A DNA stretch of 64,000 nt from Clitopilus passeckerianus. Lineage: Eukaryota; Basidiomycota; Agaricomycetes; Agaricales; Entolomataceae. The DNA lies in the NCBI GenBank assembly GCA_944990035.1, contig CALYLX010000058.1, positions 287,500-351,499 on the forward strand, in the 5' to 3' direction. A model generated the notes under the pieces. It had not been told where the DNA came from. It worked only from the letters and a program-made list of their open reading frames with translations, and did no database searches. Below are positions 1 to 11,545 of the stretch, piece by piece. Made by a program: the position numbers and the translations under genes. Position 1 is the stretch's first letter, and the number at the start of each line of letters is the position of its first letter.

Positions 1-1878
1 TCGTACAATTTCCCGAGGCCCAAATTCAATCTTTGCTCGTCTCCGCAAAGAGGGTATTGATGTGAGTCTATTGGAACGATCGAGGGTTTTTGACTTAATG
101 AATTGCTTCAAGCCGGACGATCATATTGCAGTGTTCTCGCTCCGCAATTGGGCCAAACTCAGAGGAGATGTTCTCACAACAGAACAGGTCTACATTCATG
201 GGAAAGTCTGCATAGTGGACGACCGCCTTGCTATCATTGGTAGTGCAAACATCAATGAACGCTCTCAGCGCGGAGACCGAGATTCTGAGCTTGCTGCTGT
301 CATCAGAGACACTGACATGATTGACTGGTGAGTGCTTTCGTGCAAGGATTAAGATCTGGGCGTCTCATCCATTTTACGTCCGCAGTACAATGGCCGGCAA
401 GCCATTCAAGGTCGGAAGGTTCGCACATACACTCCGGGTCCGGCTGATGCGAGAGCATTTGGGGGTCAACGTAGACTCTTTGTACGAAGAGGATCTTATG
501 AGCAACGATCCTGTAGAACCCGAATATGCTGAAAATGCCTGGGATCCATCGTCTGAGCAAGCTTATGGCAAGGAAGAGGGCGTCACCCACATCAAAAAGA
601 ATAAGCAGCGCAACCCTGCTGAAAATCTTTTACACACCACCTACGACGGCCTTCAGCAAGGTAGTTCTTCCTGCCTTGTATTCTTTATAGTAAGGCTGAA
701 CCTGATTCTTCAGCTGCGCACGCGGGAGGTGAGGCTGCCTCTAAAGGGACGACTAAGAATTTGCAACGGGTCGGTCTTGCTCAGGGCTCTGTGGCGCAAT
801 CAGCTGGAGACGACACTATGGACGACGAAAGGAAAACCTTCACCCGTGACAGAAAGGAGGTTCCCGGATTTACCAGCGCAGTCGTACCAACTTTAGAGGA
901 GAAGGTCGTTGCTGAACATATGCACAACGAAGGGCCGACTTCGAACGGTGACCCCAAAGCTGAGCACGGTGGTACTGGATTAGTCCAATCTTCCAATGCT
1001 TCCGATTCAAAAAGACTGGAAGCTAACCAGCAAGTAGAAAACGGTGAACCCGGTACCAGAGCCCCAGACGGAACGTTATTTGGTGCCCCTGCGAATGCTC
1101 AGAAATCGCCTCAGACTGATGACGAACCACCTCACGCGCCGGAAGCCCCTAATGATGCGAACGAACAAGAGAAATTGGCACCAGAAGCGCGATCTACAAT
1201 TCGAAGGCGCCTTACTAGTAGAACGTGGGCACCAGTTGCACCCCGACCGAAGGTTGAGGTTCATGGGTTCGAAGACCCCGTATCCGATGCGTTTTGGAAG
1301 GGTGTCTGGGTTGGTAGTGCAGTGTTCAACGTGAGTGACCACCAGGCTCTTTCCTCACTGATAACTGACGGATTCTGCAGACGGAGATCTTCCGCAGGGT
1401 GTTCCATGCAATCCCCGACGACGTCGTTACCACATGGAAACAGTACAAGGAATTTATTGTTCATCATGAGCGGTTGAACAAGCCCGTAAGTCAGACCATT
1501 GATAGAACAGAACTTCATTAATTCTTAAACCTGACTCTACAGGCCAAGGACACTAGTAAACCTGAGCCCGTGGCGAGGGTGCCATCCGAGGCTGGAGACG
1601 AGATCGCCCCCGCCGACGATAATGCTGAACTCCCTTCTGATGACGACACGCCGCCAAGCAAAGAAGGCGGCGGTGCTGCACACCCTTCAACACCGAACGG
1701 ACCCACTGGCGCAGCTGATAAAGAGCCGAAGTTAAAACGACAATCAGGAGCGGCCGAACCCTTCGAGAAGTGGGAACGGGATGAAATGGAAAAGCTCCTT
1801 AGCCAGCTGAATGGCCATCTAGGTATGGGACCCTGGGTTTTCGACGAGTCAGAAGGTCCGGCTGACGGATCCGCCTAG
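1..1878 (+). CDS. Phospholipase D, C-terminal part (gene cut by window start)
   Basis: This is the 3' part of a phospholipase D1/Spo14-type gene, which hydrolyses phosphatidylcholine to phosphatidic acid in signalling and vesicle traffic. The first exon, open from the window edge to about 330, holds the second HKD catalytic motif: [10 protein letters not shown] (H, K, D), followed by the family's [11 protein letters not shown]. The next exon (from about 386) carries the conserved tail region ([20 protein letters not shown] and a following acidic block). Further exons, at about 750-1330 and 1381-1485, contain a long low-complexity Pro/Glu/Ala-rich insert and then a conserved stretch around [15 protein letters not shown]. 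The last exon, from about 1544, ends at TAG 1876-1878 with the sequence [10 protein letters not shown]. The first HKD, and any PX/PH domains, lie outside the window. The family call is secure; the exon joins in the low-complexity part are approximate. Confidence 0.9.
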
Positions 1879-2499
1879 TTCTATATCCCAACCGCTTCTT
1901 AGAAGGTGAAGATATTGCGAATAATTTCCTGTTCAATGCTGATCGGTAAGTCTAATTTCTATCATTCGAGATCGTTTCTTCTGATACGGTTTGAATGTTC
2001 CTCAGAATGCTGCCGCTGCCAATCTATGATTAGGCAGACGCGTGCCGATGGGAACCAATTTACAGAAGAAATTGACGATGGACATTCCAGATACGATCGC
2101 CTGTTTACGATTATGAACTTGGACATCACGGACTTATTAAACAGAGATCGATTATTCAATATGGGATATCTCTTTCCATTATATACCAGTGTATAGCTAA
2201 CCTTGAACACTAATGCAGTACCTTTGAAACCGAAATGAGAAGGGGAATATCGGGTTGGGCTTGCGCGACACTTCACCTTGCCCAACTTCAATCATCGATG
2301 TGGCCGAACAGCAGGTAACCTTCCATCCTCATCGGATGACACATAGGATTCCGCGTTGGCCTAGGTGTTTTTAAGAGCAAATGTTCCCCGTCGACAGTAC
2401 GGCATGCTTCGACAATTCAATTATTTAGACGATAAAAACTACCGGCACATGCTTGTCGTTTACAATTTGTTTGGTGTACGATAATCAGTTATTCACCGC
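1879..2499. other. Convergent intergenic region, no gene seen
   Basis: About 620 bases between the stop codons of the phospholipase D gene (+) and CDC37 (-). It is AT-richer than the flanks and has only short ORFs with no recognisable protein pattern. It probably holds both 3' UTRs and terminators. Confidence 0.6.
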
Positions 2500-4199
2500 C
2501 TACTCCGCTTCCTTCCCAGTTTCGTCGCGTATACCACCCTCAGCAAAGCTCAAAATCCCTGCCATATCGAGCTGTTGAACAACCGACTCCGCCATTGGGA
2601 CATCCATGTCGCCAAGAACCTTGTTCACATTCTCTAGCTTTCCAGTGACCAATGCCGCCTGGAATTCCGGAGGGAAACCCTGGAACACTTCCCATCGAAA
2701 CTGGAGCGCCTTCCGGACCTCCTCGACGTCCATGTTTTCGGTTCCGGGGCCTTCAAGGCGTAGGTCCTCGGGAGGGGGGCCATCGGGGACGTTGAACCCA
2801 ATGGTGACGTTGGGATCTTCAGCGACAAGTTGTATTTGTTCTTTGCCTGCAGCAGCGGCTGCCTCTTCTTCTTTGGAGACCGCAACACGCTGGACCAAGT
2901 GAGCGTAGGTGCCTTCCATGTCGTCCTCGAACACTTTCATAGCACGTGGATCGCCTGTGATCATCCTAGGCAGTTGCATTATGAACGAATGACGAGTTGT
3001 GGATAAAATAATGACTTACTTCCTGAAGAATACACTGACACCATCCTTCCCAAGTTTCTCGCAATACTGAAGGAGAAGACTCTGGTTGACGCATTGTTTC
3101 GCGTATTTCGGCTTCCCGTTACTCTGAGCACGGAAAGCGGCGACCAGCAACGCGTCCGAAGAGCCTTCCGTTACGAGGATCTCGTTATGAGCTTTGACGA
3201 ACTCGAATGACTTTTCATAATCGCGAATCGAGATCTTGGAGAAAGCTTCGAGGGAGGGCGTGAGTTCAGGCAGCTCATCTTCCTCCTCATCAGAGTCGGC
3301 CGTTGCAGCGGGAGGGGCCTTGGATGAGCCAGCCTCGACGGCCTTCGGGTTCAGTACCTCGATTTCGGTTGTCTTTTCCTTCTTCTTTGCAGGTTTTGTG
3401 GTCGGGACCGCCTGTGGTTCAGTCTTGGGTGGCGGAACGTACTAGAGACGATTGGATGACATTTGAAAGTGTAGAGTGGGTATATGCGTTATAATTCACC
3501 TTATTCGACCATCCTTCATGAATATCCTCGCTAGTAATTTTCTTCTTCTGCTCGTGTTCCTCCTCCTCCAGCTTTTTCGCATCCGTATCGATCGTCTCCT
3601 TTAACCTCACGACATGCTCCGCCATATTGGTAGCGAGAAACTTTCCAAGCCGAGCGTTCTTCTCAGATTCAAGGATACTGGCATCTTTGAGCTTGTTACT
3701 GGATTCCACTGCGACCTGCTTCAAAAGGGAGAGAAGCATGCCATCGTAAGTCTGCTCGAGTTGGGTCGGGTCATTTCCAGGCGGGCAATCGCGAGACGGG
3801 TTCTTCTCCAGCTGCTCAACCAGGCCATTGAAATAGACGGCGGGTGGGACATCTCTCGATTCGTCTGCGAGATTCTTCGAGATCTCGGTTATGCGGGGTA
3901 GAAGGACGTTATTGCAAGCAATCTGAGCATGGAGTTTCGCGATGGTGTGTTTTCTGAGTTCTCGTTTCTCGTGGATGTCGCGTTGTTTCCATCTTAGAAA
4001 CCGATTTAACTCAACCAGACCGCTCAGGTGTTCATTGGGCACGTACCTGATCAACGATTTCTTGTCAACATTGGGGTGGCCCTCGATATCTGAATCATCC
4101 GAAAGCTACAATCAACGTCGATCTCATCAGTGAGCCCAACCCCAGACGGCGACTGTTGCTGACCTCAAGCTGATCCCACTTTGAGTAATTGAGAGGCAT
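2500..4199 (-). CDS. cdc37: Hsp90 co-chaperone Cdc37
   Basis: Cdc37 recruits protein kinases to Hsp90 in the cytosol. The ATG at 4199 opens a short exon (MPLNYSKWDQLE), the family's invariant start. The second exon reads LSDDSDIEGHPNVDKKS, which contains the CK2-type serine in an acidic context and the HPN motif typical of Cdc37. An intron beginning GTACGT then leads to the coiled-coil kinase-binding region (WKQRDIHEKRE, then a long charged helix to about 3500). The C-terminal Hsp90-binding and helical domain lies in the left exons, with RMITGDPRAM and a long Glu/Ala-rich helix, and ends at TAG 2500-2502. Its 3' end faces the phospholipase D gene and its 5' end faces the P450 gene about 590 bases away. 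No break in frame was seen. The in-frame sequence RYVPNEHLSG belongs to an intron, not the protein. Confidence 0.95.
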
Positions 4200-4789
4200 A
4201 GTGGTGGTCTCTGGGTATCAATAGCGTCACCAATCAACAAAAGCGCCGTAAAAGTAGTAGTGCAGGGCGCTAATCCCCAATGGTGGCGGTTCGGAGAACG
4301 TTCTCGAAGCTTGTAGCATTGAATACCCATAACAGACGAACTGGTGTTCTATAGGGTTTATACGAGTACACGAGGAATAACTGGTGCTGTACAAATGAAT
4401 AGGGCTTGAAAATACGTAGATAATGGTCTTCACTATTCTACAGGCCCAAAAAATCCAGAAAATATGGTGCTGAAAACCCTCCTAAAAGAGTTTACTCTGC
4501 AGACTTCTGGAGGCAGTGGAGGCTAACGATAAATGTTTCAACCTGTCGTGGGAAGGATCCCAGCTTGTCTTCGGCTTGAACACGCTTGATCAGAACCTTT
4601 GACGTAGGAAACGACCACATTTGCTCTCATCAATGTCATCGTGACGCATCGGAGACTAGAGACTACTATGAGGCCTAACGAACAACGTCCGGTCTACGTT
4701 GACCGCCTGATGGCCGCCTTAAGGAAGCGTGTAAGTATATGTGGGCTGCCTCATTAGCAGAGAGTCTACACCCCGGACGCCTGAGTACA
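4200..4789. promoter_or_regulatory. Divergent promoter region, CDC37 / P450
   Basis: About 590 bases between the start codons of CDC37 (-) and the P450 (+). No long ORF with protein-like content was found. It should contain both promoters, but I could not point to a convincing TATA box on either side. Confidence 0.5.
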
Positions 4790-6623
4790 ATGTGGTCACT
4801 GAGCGCGATACATACTCTGGTCTCTGATCTTCGGCTACAGAAGCTCTCTGTCGTAGCCTTAGCATTGACCCTACTGTCATTCATTCATCGTTGGCTACGG
4901 AAGACCTCTCTCCCTCTTCCTCCAGGCCCACCAAAGGATAGTCTGATCTGGGGAAACAAGATACCAGATTGCTTGTGAGTCCTAGTTGCCACTCCCACCT
5001 CAATTATACAGTTTTCTAACTTCTGCAGCGCCTATCGTCATTTTGAGTCCCTCACCAAGGTTTATGGACCCGTATTCTCCCTTCGGCATGGCCTAACCAC
5101 CATAATCGTAATTGGCCGGCACCAACCTGCCGTTGAGATCCTGGAACGTGAGGGAGCCAGCACAGCCGGTCGGCCCCCTGCTATTGCTGCAGGCGATACA
5201 CTTTCTGGAGGCATGAGAGTGATGTTTACCCCCTTCGGCGATAAATTCAGAAAGATGCGAAAAGCTCTACATGTCCATCTGCATCCTAAAGTTGTCCAAA
5301 GCTACGGACCTTTATTGATGAAGACGGCAAGGTTGCACCTGTTGGATATTGCTCAGGAGCCTAAACGTCATCAAGCGCACGCCAAGCGGTGAGTAGTTTT
5401 TGTTTATCACCACTTTCAGGATAGGTCGTTGATGTACATCTGGCGGTGTTCTAGATACGCAGCATCAGTAACGATGTCTGTCGCTTATGGAAGACCACCC
5501 AACACATCAGGTACAGATGACCCAGATGTCGTTACTGTCAGTCGCTGTCTCGGCCGCCTCGGACTAGCACTACGTCCCGGCGTCTGGAAGGTGGACTTTT
5601 TGCCTTGGCTGAAATACGTTCCGGGGTACCTAAAGGAACTACAAGACGGGCATATAGAAGAACTGGGACTCTTCATGAGGCATCTGGGAGAGGTCAAAGT
5701 GAAGATGGTAAGGCTTTCCGCTCTCTTCGTTGCCCTCGGTCCTCTCAATGTCCTGGCGCCACTAGAACGCTGGCCAATCTACAGCACCATCATTTAGTAG
5801 ATACCTGTTAGAACGACAGGGAGAGCTAGGTCTTAGCGAACCGGAGATGGCATACCTTGCGGGATCCATATTCGGGGCCGGATCTGATACTACAGCATCT
5901 GCAATCTCTGTATGCATCTTGGCTGCTGTCCTGTACCCTGACGAACAGCAAAAGGTGCAGGATGAGCTAGACAAGGTTGTAGGAAGGGAAAGGCCGCCAA
6001 CCTTTGAGGACGAAAGGGACCTGGTGCGTCTACAAGCATTCGTGCTGGAGAGCTACAGATGGAGGCCTGTCACTGCTGGTGGTAAGTGTCGGCTTTTCTC
6101 TATTTTTTTCTGTATACTCAGACAAATGCCGCTCATTAGGTATTGCACACAAGGCGACGAAAGACATTATTTGGAAAGACTATCTCATCCCAAAAGGAGC
6201 CACAGTGATTGGAAACGTTTGGTCTGTGGGCCGCGATACCGATTATTTCTCGGATCCGGAGGAGTTCAAGCCAAGTAGATGGCTGGATGAGAAGGGGCAG
6301 CTGAGAGAGGATCTGAAGAGCTACCCTTTTGGATTTGGGAGGAGAGTTTGCCCAGGTCAACACTTGGCACATGCGTAGGTTCTTTCCATTATCCGTGGCA
6401 ACACCAGGAGTTCACCCAGGCTCCTCATAGTTCTGTGTTCATTAATACCGCTCTTTTGCACTGGGCATTCAAGATGTCGGCCGACCCCAAGCATCCAATT
6501 GATCCACTGGGTTTCACTGAGAGCGCGAATGCACATCCAAGGCCATTCGAAGTCAGGTTCGAGTCAAGATTAACAGAAACCATGGGCGGGATTGCGGAAC
6601 TACTAAATGAATACGGAATGTAA
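4790..6623 (+). CDS. Cytochrome P450 monooxygenase
   Basis: A membrane-bound fungal class II P450, resembling the large Agaricomycete families whose database names often read 'O-methylsterigmatocystin oxidoreductase-like'. ATG 4790 is preferred over the in-frame ATG 4739 because it starts just before the hydrophobic anchor (VVALALTLLSFIHRW), which is followed by the Pro-rich hinge LPLPPGPP. Later exons show the I-helix AGSDTT (about 5877-5895), the K-helix ExxR (ESYR, about 6050), and the heme-binding loop FGFGRRVCPGQHLA (about 6330-6370) with its cysteine thiolate. The last exon (from about 6430) ends at TAA 6621-6623. Introns sit at about 4977-5028, 5391-5453, 5707-5764, 6081-6138 and after the heme loop. 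The substrate cannot be told from sequence. No reductase, methyltransferase or other pathway gene is adjacent, so a metabolite cluster is not indicated. Confidence 0.93.
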
Positions 6624-6829
6624 TCTGACAGTAATCGGTTGAGGTACACAAAACCGCGAATAATATACGCAGTTTATAAATATTGCGAGTATAAGACAGG
6701 TGGTTACACATAGTACGGGATGGCTACATGAGTTGTTGATACATAATATACAATATTAATATTCTCCTACAAGAAACCAGCTCAGCCATTCTTTCCGTCA
6801 ACGGTTTTCGGTGGCCTGTCACAATCCAG

Positions 6830-8099
6830 TCAGCCCGAGGACCACACAGAAAAGTAGAACGTTGCATACCCCATTTCAAGAGCCTCCTGTCCCAGTTGCG
6901 CATTCCTGTTCCTCCAAACCACGTCCCAAGCCCTCGCTTCCACCTTCCGTTGTCTCCTGGAATACACGACCCACCCCACAACCAAAACTAGAAGCAGTCC
7001 GACGACCCCACCGACGACACCCCCTACGATAGCACCAACGTGCGAATGTGATGTTGTGCTAGTGTGGCGGTTGACGCCGTACACATAGAAATATGACAGT
7101 GACAGGGGAGTCATGTTGGTGTCTCCATTGTACGTTGCCACGAGGCGATGGGTCCCGAAAGGAAGAACAGGGGTTTCAACGACAAGGTGGTTGTACTGGG
7201 TCAGGTTCGTCTGGGCGACTGGCAGTTGTTGGGTGAGGTTCCAGGTTTGGGAATCGGACCTGAAGAGTTGGAAGTCGGCGAATGCAGGAACGGGGCTTCC
7301 ACCCTCGTCAGCGCTTGGAATTGTCGCCATCCATTTCAGCTTCGTCCCTATCAAAGTGTGAGCTCGATTTCGCTATGACGCTGAATACGAGAAGTACCTT
7401 CAAAACTGTAGAACAACTGAGCGCCATGCTTGTTCGTGCTGACGCCCTTGAATCTAGTCTTGAAGCCGATAGGAGTTGCAGCGATGAGGGCGCTATCTGG
7501 TGGCGGGTCAAAAGCAGCCCAATTATTCACATTATCTCCGAAGCCGACGGAGCTATCGCAAGAATCGATAAGGACAGTGGCATTATTGATGTCTTGGCCT
7601 TCCAATGGGGTGTATTGAATGGCATCCACATACATGACAAGCCCAGATGAGCTCGCAGCACGTGCAGCCAAGGTCACCTCGTGGGTCGTCGGGTCGAGGC
7701 CATCAAAACCACAGAGGATGTTTGAGCCATAGGAGGTAGCACTGGCTATTTGTTGGCCGTCGAGGTAACACTGCCGCGTGAGTTCTCGGGTGTTAGAGGA
7801 TGTTTGAGCACCGATATCACCCAAGATGGTCATGGCCGTGCCTACATTGGTAAAATTGTCGTCAACATCGATACTCCGTTACCGTGCATAGGAGATGATT
7901 TACCTTGAAATGTGAAAGTGAGGTTGGCCGGGTTCGAGCTCAACTTCGTCCTGTGTGTCGAATCACTGAACGAGTCGCCCCAATGACTACCCCCTTCACC
8001 ACGGTCAGATACCCAGTCGCCATAATATGTGATTCGTGAATCACGATCATCGACTATAAGCTGAGATGGGCTGGAAGAGGAGCAAGGTGAGGCAGCCAT
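6830..8099 (-). CDS. Single-pass membrane protein with extracellular beta-rich domain
   Basis: I recognise this as the kind of type I membrane protein common in mushroom-forming fungi, but no function is established. The start at 8099 is followed by LIVDDRDSRITYYGDWV, the usual opening of this family's outer domain. The next exon (about 7830-7395) holds a Cys-containing, Ser/Thr- and Asn-rich region with several N-glycosylation-like NxT/S sites, and LVMYVDAIQYTP. After an intron at about 7350-7395, a second outer segment leads to a Gly/Val-rich transmembrane helix (VGAIVGGVVGGVVGLLLVLVVGWVVY), a basic stop-transfer SRRQRK and a short cytoplasmic tail. The stop is TGA at 6830-6832. A classical signal peptide is not evident at this start, so an upstream exon is possible. 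The neighbouring F-box/TPR gene is divergent. Confidence 0.75.
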
Positions 8100-8610
8100 T
8101 TGGCTGGACTGGTCGTGGATGAAAGGAGAGAAAGGGGTGACAAGGATAGACGCGCGGAGACATTAATAACTTGGAATCGGAACTGCACCGCCCGCAGATA
8201 AGATGGATGTGAGTCCTGAATTAGGTCAAGGAACAGAGTCCGGTTTTGACCTCTCTGCACAGTGAGGAGCGGCGACATCGGCGCATGATCAGTCACAAGT
8301 GTCAGAGCTGCCGTAGATTGCCAGATACGGGGGGGATGTTATAATGCGACCAGATACTATAATGGTCGTAAACCCATCATGAACCTTGTAATTTGGCGCA
8401 AGGAATTGAGTTCCAATAGTCGTACTCGAGTTCGACGAGGTCAAGATTGGCTGAAAGGGATGAAGCACGAACTTCAACAGCCAGGAGGTGTCAACTCCAG
8501 GCCCGATGATGTTTCCCACGCCAGCACACCGTGCAGTCAACGCCTCAAACCTCAGTAACTGCCGGTCAGTGCACCACCCTCTGAACGACCCCTCGCATTC
8601 TCTGATAGGT
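8100..8610. promoter_or_regulatory. Divergent promoter region, membrane protein / F-box-TPR gene
   Basis: About 510 bases between two start codons. A minus-strand open frame of 114 codons crosses it (8289-8633), but it runs into the F-box gene's first exon and matches nothing I recognise. I treat the stretch as promoter and 5' UTR of both genes. Confidence 0.4.
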
Positions 8611-10426
8611 ATGGCATGGAGAGGCAAGTTCAATTTGGGAATTACTCACTTTCAGGCTGGTCGCCATGAGCAAGCAGTTTCATACTTTACGGACGTGAGT
8701 TCGTGGGTTGTCCGTTAACCCACCATGCTGACATTTCACGAAGGCCATTGCGGAGGAAGGAGGCTCTACTCAGTTCATAATATACGACTCCAGGTGTGCA
8801 GTCTATGAGCAGCTCAAACGGATCAAGGAGGCTCTACTCGACGCCAAAACCACCATCAAGCTCGCACCAGACCAATGGCATGGATATGCGCGTTCAGCGC
8901 GTCTTTTCTCTCATGTGGGCAAATTTGACGCGTCATTGCAAATGGCAGACCTTTCCTTAGCGAGAATGAAGCCCCAACACGCCAAAAGACGCGTCGAAAT
9001 AGAGAAGTTGAAGGAGCAGGTGACGGAGCAGAAAGATGTGGCTACCACCACCAAACAGCTCGGCAAGGAAAATATCAAAGGAAGCAAGGCTGCACCACTT
9101 ATCCCGGAGTCCAAGCGGGCATTGAGAATGCGACAGGAGTATATTGCTGCACTTCCAGTCGAGCTGTTTGGAGAAGTATTCCGAGAGGTCATGGAGGTTG
9201 ATTCGACTTACTTGATCACCCTCCTACGCGTCTGTCATTCCTGGCGCAGCATTGTGGAAGGCACACCACACCTATGGGACACCTTGATTCTCACCCAACG
9301 ATCACCTCAACGGAAACTTCGTCGATGGCTCAAACACTCTGGGGGCAGGATCCACGACCTCCAGATTCGGCCTGGCGCTTCAAGCCATCCGGACTGGCCA
9401 TTCGAAGAGTTGAAGCATATACGGCGGAAGAGTCTTCGGACTCTGACATCGAACGAGTGTAATATATTCACCGAACGCAAGTCAAATCTGAGAGCGTCCA
9501 TATCCACCCTGCAGGAGCTCGTCCTCGGCAGGGAGGTCGTGGATGGAATGCAGTTTGATCCAGTGGGCGAATCCATGTACCCGATTCTGGCATCCTGCCC
9601 TTCCTTCCAATCCTTGACCTTGCACAACATGGTCTTCAATTGGGAGCTTGCCGCCACCAATCTCACCACCCTAACCTTTTTGCACCTGAACAGGTGCCGC
9701 TTTGATTCTCCGGACTCCGTCCTCCCAGCACTGGCTGCCAACCCACGGTTGCAAACTCTTATCGTCGACTCCTGGCCCTTCCCTCTTTGGGCGAATCTGA
9801 GTAACCCTAAGATTCCAAAGATCGCCCTTGAAGAGTTGAAGACAGTCAAGCTCGTCGGAAATATGACTGGCAAACTTTTGGAGTGTCTCAAAACTCCTGC
9901 ATTGGCCGACCTCGAGCTACATTCATGCGCAGGGATCGGCGACACCCTCGACCACCTCGCTTCACAGCACCCACAACTAGAACGCTTTTCAATCAACCAA
10001 TGTCCTTGGTCCACAAACCCTATCATTGACTTTCTATCCAAAATACCCGGCCTGAAGTGCCTCGAGCTCGTTAACCTGTCGGGCACCGCAAACGGAGTTG
10101 TTGAAGCTCTCACCACCCCTACAAAAACATCCGACAACCGGAGCGAATTCCTCTGTCCATCTTTGACCTATGTCAACCTCTCTAATAACAGGGACGTGAA
10201 AACAGGACCCATTGTCCGGTTAATCAGAACACGCCTACCACCAACAACAGATGCTGATGCTCAACCGGTCGATGAGCAGTCGACCACTTTACCGGAAAAG
10301 ATTACAACGTTGAAGATAGACGGATGTGAACAGATAGATGTTGAGTGGGTGATGTGGCTCAGGGAGAATGTGCCTGTGGTTAGCTGCATTTATCAGACCA
10401 GGAAGAAAGCTGGATGGAAGCGATAG
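8611..10426 (+). CDS. pof3: F-box/TPR/LRR protein, Pof3/Dia2-like
   Basis: Probably the substrate receptor of an SCF ubiquitin ligase like fission yeast Pof3 and budding yeast Dia2, which act in genome stability and replisome turnover. The order of domains supports this. Three TPR-like helix pairs come first (FNLGITHFQAGRHEQAVSYF, then segments at about 8760-8870 and 8870-8975). A charged linker follows, then the F-box (LPVELFGEVFREVMEVD...VCHSWRSIVEGTPHLW, about 9150-9275), then leucine-rich repeats to the end (stop TAG at 10424-10426). A 49-nt intron (8695-8743, GTGAGT...GAAG) splits the first TPR. The remaining coding part is one exon. The start at 8611 is the first ATG before the TPR; an upstream exon is possible. 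Architecture is clear; orthology to Pof3 rather than another F-box/TPR protein is inference. Confidence 0.8.
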
Positions 10427-10499
10427 CAAGTTGTGACTATTTAATTCTTGTAACATATTATACATTCGCGTTGCAGGTGTATTCGGTAACCGGCCCGTT

Positions 10500-11283
10500 C
10501 TACTTATTCAAAGAAGTGAAAGCTGCGTGTTTAACGGTAACCTCTGCGGCCGCATGTAAACCACCGACAATTGAAGTGTATAGCTCCTTCGTGGCGGTAT
10601 CAATGTGAGCCTGTTTACTGGTCAGCCGCCGGAAGAGAGATAAACATAAAAATCAAAAGTAGCTCACTTGAACACTGTCCCAGCCAATGAGCAGAACGTA
10701 GGTTCCCTTATGTTCGACGGTTTCTCCCCAGGTAATTGAATCAGGCACTGGTGTCGTTTCCTTCTTGAGATTCTCGATCAACTTATTAAAAACCTCGAAG
10801 AAGGCTTCCTTTGTGGCCTCTGGCCTAAGCTTCATTACGGCTATTTCAGTGGTGGCCGCACTGAGCGCCGGGTTGTGGTCAGCGTCGAAGTTGACATGTA
10901 CAAATTCGAATGGTTGTTTGGTCACTTTTCCGAAGTAACCCATGATCTCCGCGTAGTCGGGAGATTTTGCGAGTTCGTAATGCTGCTCAACGGTTTCCCA
11001 ATCTACGACACCGCTTAGATACTAGACCCAAGGAACATCAAGGGTTTATCAAAGGACGTACTAACGAAGAAATAGCCTGTCTTTTCGTCCTCATGTTGGA
11101 TGCCACTGTATAGAGGACTAACCTTTTTGATTAGCAAAAGGGCGACGATCGTGGAACAAGGCTCAGTACACACGCAATGACGCCAGGCTGCTTGATCATA
11201 AGATCAACGCCTAGTCTCGAGATACCCTCTGGGTTCGCCAGATATTCGTCAGAGGCAACCAAAGTGAGAAACTCGACGGGCAT
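10500..11283 (-). CDS. Dimeric alpha/beta-barrel (Dabb-like) protein, copy A
   Basis: A small, apparently cytosolic protein of ferredoxin-like alpha/beta-barrel type, as in the stress-responsive A/B-barrel family. Its role is unknown. Exon 1 (11283 leftwards) starts MPVEFLTLVASDEYLANPEG. Short exon 2 (about 11060-11130) reads LYSGIQHEDEKTGYFF. Exon 3 (to about 10665) has the barrel core with TTEIAVMKLRPEATKEAFFE and ends TYVLLIGWDSVQ. The last exon starts AHIDTATKELYTS and ends LNK with TAG 10500-10502. It is a close tandem copy of the gene at 11546-12318, with the same exon pattern, and the similarity extends into the promoter. A TATA-like element lies about 60 bases upstream of its ATG. Confidence 0.8.
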
Positions 11284-11344
11284 GGTGTAATGAGAGGAGT
11301 GCCAGTGGTATTGTGAGACCGCCGGTAGTGCTTCATTCAGGGAT

Positions 11345-11353
11345 CCTTTTATA
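11345..11353 (-). promoter_or_regulatory. TATA-like box of Dabb copy A
   Basis: On the minus strand the sequence reads TATAAAAGG, about 60 bases before the ATG at 11283. The second copy has the related TACAAAAGG at the matching place (about 12378-12386), so the core promoter was duplicated with the gene and one copy has lost the canonical TATA. Confidence 0.5.
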
Positions 11354-11545
11354 TTCATCCAGCGAAACCCTGGGGAGCCCGGGGCGTGAAGCCTATTGCA
11401 ATTGTGTTGATGCTCCAAGTGTTTTATACCCGTTTCTGAGGGAGACGCGGTAGGCCGTAGTCACGGAGGCTGTATATTTTTAGTAACATATTCAAGTTGT
11501 ACATTTGCGCTGGCCCAGGATGTATATTGTTAATCGGCGTATACT

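Noticed and set aside
3419..3480. Coding extension of the CDC37 middle exon (residues after GWSNK)
   Set aside because: The open frame continues past the donor site, but the family sequence jumps to the next exon; this is intron readthrough.
8289..8633. 114-codon minus-strand ORF between divergent genes
   Set aside because: It overlaps the first exon of the F-box/TPR gene, has no start context or splice partners linking it to the membrane-protein gene, and no recognisable family.
9307..10137. 276-codon minus-strand ORF
   Set aside because: Antisense of the F-box/TPR gene's single long exon, with no protein-family features.
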